From: CAIOGI01 sp964561875
Lineage (GTDB): Bacteria; Patescibacteriota; Minisyncoccia; Phycocordibacterales; PALSA-1337
Assembly: GCA_964561875.1 (NCBI GenBank)
Contig: CAZLQL010000018.1
Span: 1-6,419 of the forward strand
DNA length: 6,419 bases
Direction of reading: 5' to 3'
Shown: one piece after another, positions 1-6,213 of the stretch
Layout of the letters: each line of letters begins with the position of its first letter
How positions within the stretch are numbered: position 1 is the first letter of the stretch
Notes under the pieces: generated by a model
Seen by the model: only the letters and a program-made list of their open reading frames with translations
Databases searched by the model: none
Told to the model about the DNA's origin: nothing
Made by a program: the position numbers and the translations under genes

Positions 1-17
1 CACTTTTTCTTTTACTG

Positions 18-89
18 CTCCGGCGGCAGGGATCGAACCTGCGACCAATCGCTTAACAGGCGACTGCTCTACCGCTGAGCTACACCGGA
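18..89 (-). tRNA. tRNA-Asn (anticodon GTT)
   Basis: Read on the minus strand, this folds as a complete 72-nt cloverleaf. The 7-bp acceptor stem is TCCGGTG/CGCCGGA with one G-T pair. The D arm is GCTC/GAGC, the anticodon stem GTCGC/GCGAT, and the anticodon loop CTGTTAA gives anticodon GTT, which reads AAC/AAT. A 5-nt variable loop TGGTC precedes the T arm GCAGG-TTCGATC-CCTGC. The discriminator base is G. The next bases are CAG, not CCA, so the CCA tail must be added by a nucleotidyltransferase. No clear terminator is visible in the 17 bases left before the edge. Confidence 0.97.
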
Positions 90-117
90 ATATATTCTTT
101 TTTATAAGAACCACCAC

Positions 118-146
118 ATAATAGCAGAATACTTATGAATTGTGAA
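118..146 (-). promoter_or_regulatory. sigma-70-type promoter for tRNA-Asn
   Basis: On the minus strand a -35 box TTCACA (141-146, 5 of 6 consensus) and a -10 box TATTAT (118-123, 5 of 6) are separated by exactly 17 bp. Transcription would begin near 111, giving the tRNA precursor a 5' leader of about 22 nt. Position and spacing are ideal for the tRNA gene. This is a sequence match only. Confidence 0.65.
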
Positions 147-182
147 TACTGTAAACAACAATTATTTATAACATAAAATATT

Positions 183-213
183 ACAGACTCGAGCGTACCC
201 GAGTCTGTTTTTT
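183..213 (+). terminator. Rho-independent terminator, possibly bidirectional
   Basis: A perfect 9-bp stem, ACAGACTCG (183-191) with CGAGTCTGT (200-208), encloses an 8-nt loop. On the plus strand it runs into six T residues (208-213). No plus-strand gene lies immediately upstream. The likely client is therefore the minus-strand 79-residue ORF, whose stop is 30 bases to the right. Read that way, the hairpin is preceded by an A-tract and followed by the weaker tail AATATTTTAT. It would also insulate the tRNA promoter from upstream transcription. Confidence 0.75.
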
Positions 214-237
214 CATCTTCATAAAGATGTATACAAT

Positions 238-477
238 TTATTTTTTTTGTTTCAGTTCTGTAGTTTGAAATCCTACTCTACATACAGTATCCCTATTATC
301 TAAGATAGTTTCAAAGATATGAGGCATTTTGCTTCGGATTTTATCACTACGTCTTTTGCGCCATTGCGCTTCTAGTTTCGTCATAAATATACCACTTACT
401 TCTTTTTGAACCCACAAACGGTATGTGGTATCAAAGGTGAAGAACTGACCTGTATGAAAACATAACACTTTACACAT
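238..477 (-). CDS. hypothetical protein, 79 aa
   Basis: I do not recognise this protein. It runs from an ATG to a TAA and is soluble-looking, with no signal peptide or membrane segment. The N-terminal half is rich in aromatic and beta-branched residues (FFTFDTTYRLWV, about residues 12-23). The middle is strongly basic (WRKRRSDKIRSK, 39-50), which could bind nucleic acid, and the tail ends in KQKK. Three Cys residues (2, 6 and 66) form no recognisable motif. In its favour are an 80-codon open frame in AT-rich DNA, ordinary amino-acid composition, and the hairpin terminator just past its stop. Against it are the lack of a Shine-Dalgarno sequence and of any known family. An internal ATG at residue 32 is an alternative start. 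It is divergent from the 7TM/kinase pair, with 98 bp between the two starts. Confidence 0.5.
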   Translation of the reverse strand: MCKVLCFHTGQFFTFDTTYRLWVQKEVSGIFMTKLEAQWRKRRSDKIRSKMPHIFETILDNRDTVCRVGFQTTELKQKK

Positions 478-534
478 TTAATTTCAAATGGCTATTTATT
501 CACATATTCACTATATAAAATACCAAAGCTGGCA

Positions 535-540
535 TATAAT
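535..540 (+). promoter_or_regulatory. candidate -10 box for the 7TM/kinase unit
   Basis: A perfect TATAAT lies 35 bases before the first ATG of the 7TM gene. No convincing -35 box lies 16-18 bp upstream, where the sequence is only TATATA-like. An exact TATAAT is weak evidence by itself in such AT-rich DNA. If used, transcription would start near 547 with a leader of about 30 nt. Confidence 0.35.
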
Positions 541-575
541 TGTATATGTAATAAATAATATTAAATAATAAATAT

Positions 576-1220
576 ATGATGATGGAACCAATGGGACCAG
601 AAATCTTAGGATTTCATTTAGATGCACTACTTATGTTAGCTTCAGGTGTCTTTTATATACTTTGCGCTTTCTTTGTTTATAGATCATATAAAAAAGATAA
701 GAATGAATTGGTAGGGGCATTATTAGCCTTTCTATGTTATCAAGCAGTAAATATGTTTTTCATGGGTCTTGAGATGCAAACAATGAACATGCTTTACAGT
801 AATATTGCCGCTCTCTCTGTGCTACTCGGTTCAGCTTACATGCTAAAATTCCCTTTCAGTTCATTTTCAAGCGGAACAAGAAAAGTATTGTTTTTAGTTT
901 CGATTGTTATCGCTTTGGGTGTATTCGCTTGGTTTATGCAAACAGAATCTAGAGAAATGATGCTTATGAACTTTACACTTTGGTACGATATGGTTGTAAA
1001 TGGAATACTTGTTGGAGGATTTATGATACTTCTAGCTCTAAGAACAAGTGAAAAGTGGTTAAAAATAAAAGCATTTGGTGGTGGTACAGGAGTTGTAACA
1101 TGTTGTGTTGTTTCAAACGGTGCCATGCTAAGTGGTGCTTTGCTTACAAGCTCATTCTTTGGTTTCCTAGCCCCTATAGTTATACTAGGTTCTCTATTGA
1201 TCGCTAAAAAACAACAATAA
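576..1220 (+). CDS. Met-rich 7-transmembrane protein, putative sensor partner of the adjacent kinase
   Basis: This 214-residue integral membrane protein has seven predicted hydrophobic segments, at about 15-36, 44-62, 73-90, 103-120, 135-155, 166-187 and 188-210. Basic loops (RSYKKDK 36-42, GTRK 100-103, RTSEKWLKIK 156-165, C-terminal KK) place the N-terminus outside and the C-terminus inside. It has 18 Met (8.4%), far above its neighbours. Thirteen are in or beside the predicted outer segments: 1, 2, 3 and 6; 60, 63, 67, 70 and 72; 121, 128, 129 and 131. A Cys pair lies in TM6 (176-177). The shape resembles the 7TM sensor modules often fused to histidine kinases, but here it is a separate polypeptide whose stop is one base before the kinase start. 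A ligand-sensing role is inferred. A transporter is possible. The start is ambiguous among three consecutive ATGs, and there is no Shine-Dalgarno sequence. Confidence 0.8.
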   Translation: MMMEPMGPEILGFHLDALLMLASGVFYILCAFFVYRSYKKDKNELVGALLAFLCYQAVNMFFMGLEMQTMNMLYSNIAALSVLLGSAYMLKFPFSSFSSGTRKVLFLVSIVIALGVFAWFMQTESREMMLMNFTLWYDMVVNGILVGGFMILLALRTSEKWLKIKAFGGGTGVVTCCVVSNGAMLSGALLTSSFFGFLAPIVILGSLLIAKKQQ

Positions 1221-1221
1221 T

Positions 1222-2157
1222 TTGTTAATAGAAAGAATATTTATCCTAATACTAGGTGCTACTGTTGGGGTTGTGTCAGGGATTACCCTACAATCTTTTG
1301 GTATTGGATATTTTATAGAAAATAGCCAGTCACTACTTATTGTAAGTATGGGAATAATAGGCACACTCATCTCTAGTTTGATTATCTTTTATATGAGAGA
1401 ATCAACATCAAAAAAAGAAGAGGGTTTAAGAAATGAAACTGTCGCTCTCATTACACATGAAATGAGAACTGCCTTAACCTCTTCAGGATGGATAATAGAA
1501 TCTATATTAAAAGATTATGGAGATAGGATTAAAGATGAAGATAAAAAATCCTTATCTGATCTCATAAAGTCCAATCAAACTACAGTGATGCATACAGTAA
1601 ACCTTCTAGATGTTAGTCTTTCTGATATTGGTAAACTAGCCATATCTCTAGAGTGGAAAAAACTTGGTGACATACATAGTATGCTAAATGAAATATTGGA
1701 AAAATATTATATTGGCACAAAAAGAGAAGGTATAAATCTATTTTCTGATATAAATCTTGAAGAAAATAGAGAGATTGAGGTAGATATGCTAAGACTTAGA
1801 ATTATAATCGAGAATCTACTAGAAAATGCTATCCAGTATACAAAACAAGATAGAAAAGAAATAAGACTGGAAGTTAAAAATACAAAAACTGATTTAAATA
1901 TAAAGATAAGTGATACAGGAATAGGAATACCTGATAATGAAAAAGATAAAGTATTTTCAGAATTCTACAGAGCAAGTAATGCTAGAAAAATATTGAATAG
2001 TGGATCTGGCATAGGACTAAGTATGACAGAAAGATATGTAAAAGCTCACCATGGAAGTATAAGACTTGAATCAAAACTTGGAGTTGGTACGACATTCTAT
2101 ATAACCATACCTCTAAAAACAGTTGCTGATGTAAATGAATTTCTAAAACAAGTATAG
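1222..2157 (+). CDS. membrane-bound sensor histidine kinase
   Basis: This 311-residue two-component kinase has two N-terminal membrane segments (about 4-26 and 38-58), then a DHp (HisKA) domain and a HATPase_c domain. The H-box is ITHEMRTALT with phospho-acceptor His79; the usual proline of HELRTPLT is Ala here. The N-box is NLLENAIQYT (198-207, key Asn202), the G1 box DTGIGIP (231-237), the F-box FSEFYR (245-250), and the G2 box GSGIGLS (261-267). The core is complete, so it should autophosphorylate. There is no periplasmic domain, HAMP or PAS, so sensing presumably comes from the 7TM protein upstream. The start is a TTG one base after that gene's stop, with no Shine-Dalgarno, which suggests translational coupling. 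An in-frame TGA at 1198-1200 limits extension upstream. An ATG at 1348 would delete TM1. No response regulator is in the window. Its stop (TAG) is 9 bp from the convergent pilus operon. Confidence 0.95.
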   Translation: MLIERIFILILGATVGVVSGITLQSFGIGYFIENSQSLLIVSMGIIGTLISSLIIFYMRESTSKKEEGLRNETVALITHEMRTALTSSGWIIESILKDYGDRIKDEDKKSLSDLIKSNQTTVMHTVNLLDVSLSDIGKLAISLEWKKLGDIHSMLNEILEKYYIGTKREGINLFSDINLEENREIEVDMLRLRIIIENLLENAIQYTKQDRKEIRLEVKNTKTDLNIKISDTGIGIPDNEKDKVFSEFYRASNARKILNSGSGIGLSMTERYVKAHHGSIRLESKLGVGTTFYITIPLKTVADVNEFLKQV

Positions 2158-2166
2158 AATAGTAAA

Positions 2167-2535
2167 TTAAAAATTATAATCCTCTTCCCTGTAAACTGTT
2201 GCATTCATATAATCACCTTTTGTGATTATTTTAAACGTACTATTTATTTTATTTACCGAAACAATCGAACAGTTTAATTCAGGAATACTTATTGTATTAT
2301 TTATAATTAAAAAATAATCTATTTTAATTTTTAATTTGGCCTGATCTACACAGTTATATGCAAAATAGTAATTCATGGTTCTATAGATTTTCTTTGTTAA
2401 AATATCGTTAAATATAATCTTTTCTGTAGAACTATATATCACTAAGCCTAGCATTATACTAGTTAATAAAACTATACCAACGAGTGCCACAAACCCTCTT
2501 TTTTGTATGTATCTTTTATTTAATGATTTATTCAT
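2167..2535 (-). CDS. PilX-like minor pilin, 122 aa
   Basis: A basic 14-residue leader ends in QKRG, a prepilin-peptidase site (cleavage after Gly14). It is followed by FVALVGIVLL and a hydrophobic helix (15-34). Mature position 5, normally Glu, is Val19. That substitution and the RGF-VAL start resemble PilX-type minor pilins. The ectodomain has exactly two Cys, 62 and 89, in the arrangement NCVDQAKLKIK...LNCSI, which I associate with small PilX-like proteins in CPR genomes (memory, not a search). A disulfide between them is plausible. It is the last gene of the operon, and its ATG overlaps the mini-pilin stop by 8 bases. Lacking Glu5, it is unlikely to be a bulk filament subunit. A tip or accessory role is inferred. 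Confidence 0.75.
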   Translation of the reverse strand: MNKSLNKRYIQKRGFVALVGIVLLTSIMLGLVIYSSTEKIIFNDILTKKIYRTMNYYFAYNCVDQAKLKIKIDYFLIINNTISIPELNCSIVSVNKINSTFKIITKGDYMNATVYREEDYNF

Positions 2536-2692
2536 AAAAATTTATATTGGAATATTGGTTTATCTTTTCTTGATCAATTTGTTTATTATTATTGAATATG
2601 AAGTCATATAAGGAATTTAATACTGCAATCAACATCAATGATAGTAGTGATATATAAACCAAAACTTCTATAAGTGTTAAGCCTTTTTTCAT
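2528..2692 (-). CDS. 54-residue mini-pilin (type IV pilin-like, class III leader)
   Basis: This small gene fills the gap between two larger pilin genes. Its product begins MKKGLTLIEVLVYISLL, a textbook prepilin start. It has a 4-residue leader, cleavage after Gly4, Leu at mature position 1 and Glu9 at mature position 5, and a hydrophobic helix to about residue 29. Only about 25 polar residues follow, rich in Asn, Gln and Lys, so there is no room for the usual pilin globular head. Its ATG directly abuts the stop of the propeller-pilin gene (TAAATG), and its TAA overlaps the PilX-like start by 8 bases. It is therefore in the operon and translationally coupled on both sides. It could be a minor pilin acting as a helix-only adaptor in a tip complex. 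A truncated remnant is possible, but the clean junctions argue for a functional gene. Confidence 0.85.
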   Translation of the reverse strand: MKKGLTLIEVLVYISLLSLMLIAVLNSLYDFIFNNNKQIDQEKINQYSNINFYE

Positions 2693-4036
2693 TTAAAAGT
2701 TTTTAATTATAAATAAACTACGACTATTGTGTGTTGTGAAATACAAATTATTTAAATCACAAACAAAAGATCTTGGGAAAAAGCCCAGTGATAGATCTAA
2801 TATTTTTTTATCCATATCATTTGTCCAAACTTGAAACTCATGTCCAAGTGAACCAGTTGCTATATAAATATAAGGATATCTTTGTAATATAGAATAGATC
2901 CCACCTGGTATATCCCTTGAAAAATCAAAACTCGATATATCACTACTGTTATCTGTACTAGATGAATAAACAAATAACTCATGATTTTGTGAGACATTAA
3001 ACCCACCAACTGTCCTACCCAAAACTAATCTATTTTCAAATAAACTTATAACCTTACCTTGCTGACTCTGATAACCTGAAGGTGAGATATAAGATATTTC
3101 TTTAATATTTTTTATATCACTCACATCAAGTGCTCTAAACTGTTTTATATCAGCTGTTGCAATATAGACAATATTGTCTATAACTTTAATATCTTCAATG
3201 AGAGTATTTGTTTCATAACTTCCTATTAGAATTGGTTCATAAACATTTGAAACATCAATTATATTTAATTCTGGACCAGACCATTTCTCAGTTCCTATAT
3301 ATATTTTTTTGTCTTTATAAAATATCGAGCTTGGTATCGGAGCAGTTGTGGAAGCATTTGGTGTTGGAATTTTATATTTTGTTATAAGAGTAGGATTCGA
3401 TCTATCTAAAATATCAATAATTTGAAGAGTATTTGTAGTTCCAGAATTTAGAGAATATATATAATGTGATGCGAGTTCGAGCGCTAGTAGTCCCCTACCT
3501 GTATTTAAACTTGATATCAAATGTATATTATCTGGATCATTTGCATCTAAAATATATAAATCTGGGTTATTTTGTACCGATGAATCTGCAGTCATATACA
3601 CATAACCATTTCTAACTTCGATATCTGTACTCATGTTATATTCACCTATATTGAAACCAGCACCATGTATAACAATATTTTTTGGATCTAGATTAAACCT
3701 GACATTACAATTATCACTACCGTATGCAGATTCATAGTCTGATTTTAATATAGTAAATATTCCAACTTCATACAATTTTGAAAAGTTTCCATACAGAGTT
3801 TGAAAGTATTTTGAACTAGATTTGAAATCAAAGTTTTGATCAAAGATATTTATTTCTTTTATATAATTTGGAATATCTTCTATATTATTGATTGTAATGG
3901 TATTTAATCCTAAAGTAATTCTATGTAATGAATATATTGAAACAATAGTTAAGGTAAAAAATAGAAAAGCTATCATTATTTCAAATATTAAAAAACCTCT
4001 ATAAATTTTATTTTTGTAAATGATTTGTGATTTCAT
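2693..4036 (-). CDS. large minor pilin with a C-terminal LVIVD-like beta-propeller (putative pilus-tip adhesin)
   Basis: The 447-residue protein starts with a 14-residue basic leader ending YRG, then FLIFEIMIAFLFF. This is a prepilin-peptidase site after Gly14 with the conserved Glu at mature position 5 (Glu19) and a hydrophobic helix (15-37). A linker (about 45-110) leads to roughly seven repeats at about 136-182, 183-232, 235-278, 279-322, 326-379, 380-421 and 422-447. Each has a YIY/VYIAT-type strand, then an L-x-I-I-D-V-S-type strand and a turn (clearest are LNIIDVSNVYEPILIGSY and RALDVSDIKNIKEISYI). This matches the LVIVD/propeller pattern. The only two Cys, 110 and 426, flank the propeller and could staple it shut. 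The ATG lies 29 bases inside pilC, and no later start keeps the leader. It is about three times the usual pilin length. An adhesin or pilus-priming role is inferred. Confidence 0.85.
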   Translation of the reverse strand: MKSQIIYKNKIYRGFLIFEIMIAFLFFTLTIVSIYSLHRITLGLNTITINNIEDIPNYIKEINIFDQNFDFKSSSKYFQTLYGNFSKLYEVGIFTILKSDYESAYGSDNCNVRFNLDPKNIVIHGAGFNIGEYNMSTDIEVRNGYVYMTADSSVQNNPDLYILDANDPDNIHLISSLNTGRGLLALELASHYIYSLNSGTTNTLQIIDILDRSNPTLITKYKIPTPNASTTAPIPSSIFYKDKKIYIGTEKWSGPELNIIDVSNVYEPILIGSYETNTLIEDIKVIDNIVYIATADIKQFRALDVSDIKNIKEISYISPSGYQSQQGKVISLFENRLVLGRTVGGFNVSQNHELFVYSSSTDNSSDISSFDFSRDIPGGIYSILQRYPYIYIATGSLGHEFQVWTNDMDKKILDLSLGFFPRSFVCDLNNLYFTTHNSRSLFIIKNF

Positions 4037-5060
4037 ATATAGGTAAAACTATAGATAATGCCACTGAACCTACGACTAACCCCATAATAATCATGAGTAT
4101 AGGTTCTATGGTTACAGATAGTCTTTTTATGAAATCCTCTACTTCATTTTCATATATCTTTGCAACATTTTGAATCATGTTTGATAGATTACCTGTCTTC
4201 TCACCTATCAAGATAATATCCGAGACGAATGTAGGAAATTTATATTCACAAGATCTCATACAATCAGAAAAAGATACTCCTCTTTCTACGCCTAGCTTGC
4301 AATACAAGATAGCTTTTCTATATAAAATACTTTTATGTGACTTACTATCTTGATCCAAAATACTAGATAGTGACATTTCATGTTCTAGCATTATAGATAT
4401 CGAATAAAAGTGATTTGAAATATTGTATTTTATCTTATTTATACCGAGCACAGGTATGTTTAAAATTATTATTTCTATTTTTTCTCTTATAACTTGATAT
4501 TTCTTATACATGAAAATAAATAAAAATATAATAATAATTAGACTTATAAATGTTATGAGACCATAATTTAAAATATATTTATAAATTTCGCTTATTAGTT
4601 TAGTTATAAATGGTAATTTTATATTTAAACTATTTAGAAGTGGAAATATCTTCGGAAAAATGAACATAATAAGAAATAGAGTCATACACAATGTTGCAAA
4701 CAATATAAATACAGGATATATAAGTGCGCTGATTATCTTCTTTTTAATCTCACTTCTTCTCTCAATATCCTGATATGCCTTTTTAAGTGATATAAACAAT
4801 GTTCCTGAGGATTCGCCATTTTTAACTATATTTATTATTTCTTTATTAAAATTTATTTCTTTTAATTGTAGTGAATTACCGAGAGAAACACCTTTTAATA
4901 TATTTTCTTTTAAAATATGAAGTTTATTTTTTATGCTTTTATTCTTCTCCATATTTAAGATTACATCTATAGCATATGACAAAGGAATATTGGTAGATAA
5001 AAGAATACCTAGTCTTTGTATAAAATATTTTTGATATGTAAAAGGTATATTTTTAATCAT
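4008..5060 (-). CDS. pilC: type IV pilus inner-membrane platform protein PilC (GspF family)
   Basis: PilC is the polytopic membrane protein on which PilB acts to insert pilins into the growing filament. The 350-residue sequence has the two-fold T2SSF layout. A first cytoplasmic helical domain (about 10-110) contains GESSGTL (82-88), followed by TM1 (112-135, starting SALIYPVFIL). TM2 is at about 166-184. A second copy of the domain (about 212-315) contains GEKTGNL (286-292), and the conserved C-terminal TM3 (318-342) begins IEPILMIIMG and ends VLPIYEI. It is slightly short (many homologs are about 400 aa) because the N-terminal extension before the first domain is nearly absent. Its ATG sits inside the last codons of pilB (8-base overlap), so the two are surely co-translated. 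There is a weak GAGAA 7 bases upstream and no real Shine-Dalgarno. Confidence 0.95.
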   Translation of the reverse strand: MIKNIPFTYQKYFIQRLGILLSTNIPLSYAIDVILNMEKNKSIKNKLHILKENILKGVSLGNSLQLKEINFNKEIINIVKNGESSGTLFISLKKAYQDIERRSEIKKKIISALIYPVFILFATLCMTLFLIMFIFPKIFPLLNSLNIKLPFITKLISEIYKYILNYGLITFISLIIIIFLFIFMYKKYQVIREKIEIIILNIPVLGINKIKYNISNHFYSISIMLEHEMSLSSILDQDSKSHKSILYRKAILYCKLGVERGVSFSDCMRSCEYKFPTFVSDIILIGEKTGNLSNMIQNVAKIYENEVEDFIKRLSVTIEPILMIIMGLVVGSVALSIVLPIYEITNHLQK

Positions 5061-6183
5061 TTAGTATTCTCATTATTTCTGATTTTGTAGTTATACCCTT
5101 TTCGACCTTTTCCATCCCATCTTCATACATTGTTCGCATACCTCCACTTTTTGCATATCGCAATATTTCAGATAAAGAGATTCTGGACATAATATATTTT
5201 CTCATCTCATCATCAACGATGAGTGTTTCGGAAACAACCACCCTTCCTTTATATCCTGTATTTTCACATTTATAACAACCCAAAGAACTGCAGTGTATAC
5301 AAACTCTTCTGACCAATCTTTGAGCAATAACTAGTGTTAATGTAGAAGCAACTAGATACGGATCTACACCCATGTCTATAAGTCTAGGTATACTAGCTAT
5401 GGCACTATTTGTATGCAAACTAGATAAAAGTAAATGCCCTGTGAGAGAGATATTTGTAGATATTTGTGCTGTTTCTTTATCTCTTATCTCACCGACCATT
5501 ATGATATCGGGATCTTGTCTAACAATAGATCTAAGACCATTTGCAAATGTGATACCATGCCTTTCTTTTATATGTATTTGCCTAACCCCTGATATGGCAT
5601 ACTCAATAGGATCTTCCAGTGTAATGACTGAAAGTTTTTCTTTTGTAATATATTTCAACATTGTATACAGAGTCGATGTCTTGCCTGACCCTGTCGGTCC
5701 AGTTACCAAGATCATGCCTTGATGTTTGTTTATACTATTTAATATTCTCTGTTCATCGTGTTCACTGAAACCTAGAGATAAAAGACTGGGAGTTTCTTTT
5801 TCTGAAACCAATATTCTAAGAACAGCATTTTCACCATAATGTATCGGTACAATAGATACCCGAACATCACATTTATACATACCATTTTCATAATGAAATC
5901 TCCCATCTTGTGGAATAAAATGAATATCTGTCCTAAGTCCTGCTAAAATCTTTATTCTAGCGATAAGTTCCTCATGAGTTTGTAAATTTAATGTATCAAC
6001 ATAGTTTAAAACCCCATCAATTCTAAATCTAATAACTACACCAATATCAGTTGGATCTATATGTATATCTGAAGCATTCTTTATATTGCTTCTTATAATA
6101 AGAGAATCGACCAAGTCTATAATAGATGCAATATCGTGTAATTCTTTTATATTGTCTTTTATTTGATAATTTTCTTCTTTCAT
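5053..6183 (-). CDS. pilB: type IV pilus assembly ATPase PilB (GspE family), short form
   Basis: This hexameric cytoplasmic AAA-like ATPase powers pilus assembly through PilC. All family motifs are present: an N2-type domain with DIHIDP (39-44) and RFRIDGVL (52-59), Walker A GPTGSGKT (162-169), Asp box ITLEDPIEY (187-195), Walker B DPDIIMVGEIRD (224-235), and His box SLTGHLLLSSLHTN (246-259). Cys295, 298, 303 and 306 form the PilB/GspE zinc site. The two CxxC pairs are only four residues apart, where homologs usually have about 30 or more, and the segment is followed by the expected GYKGRVVV. The 376-residue length is short because the N-terminal MshEN/N1 domain is missing. The Cys motif and the genes downstream favour an extension ATPase over a retraction PilT. 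It is first in the operon. There is no Shine-Dalgarno before the ATG. Confidence 0.93.
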   Translation of the reverse strand: MKEENYQIKDNIKELHDIASIIDLVDSLIIRSNIKNASDIHIDPTDIGVVIRFRIDGVLNYVDTLNLQTHEELIARIKILAGLRTDIHFIPQDGRFHYENGMYKCDVRVSIVPIHYGENAVLRILVSEKETPSLLSLGFSEHDEQRILNSINKHQGMILVTGPTGSGKTSTLYTMLKYITKEKLSVITLEDPIEYAISGVRQIHIKERHGITFANGLRSIVRQDPDIIMVGEIRDKETAQISTNISLTGHLLLSSLHTNSAIASIPRLIDMGVDPYLVASTLTLVIAQRLVRRVCIHCSSLGCYKCENTGYKGRVVVSETLIVDDEMRKYIMSRISLSEILRYAKSGGMRTMYEDGMEKVEKGITTKSEIMRILND

Positions 6184-6213
6184 AGATAAAAAATACTAAA
6201 TAGAAATAAAGAA

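Noticed and set aside
836..1126. 96-codon minus-strand open frame
   Set aside because: It lies wholly inside the 7TM gene on the opposite strand and has no recognisable features. It is a shadow of that gene.
1190..1230. The 7TM protein and kinase as one gene broken by a frameshift
   Set aside because: The first protein ends in a basic cytoplasmic tail after its seventh helix, and the second has its own two helices. The one-base gap fits two coupled genes better than a break.
5372..5722. 116-codon plus-strand open frame
   Set aside because: It is antisense to the most conserved part of pilB (Walker A to the His box), and its composition follows from that constraint.
238..6183. Alternative genetic code (TGA as Gly, as in Absconditabacteria/Gracilibacteria)
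   Set aside because: TGA ends none of the eight genes, but that fits an AT-rich genome. All genes are full-length without TGA and use GGN for Gly, so code 11 is sufficient.
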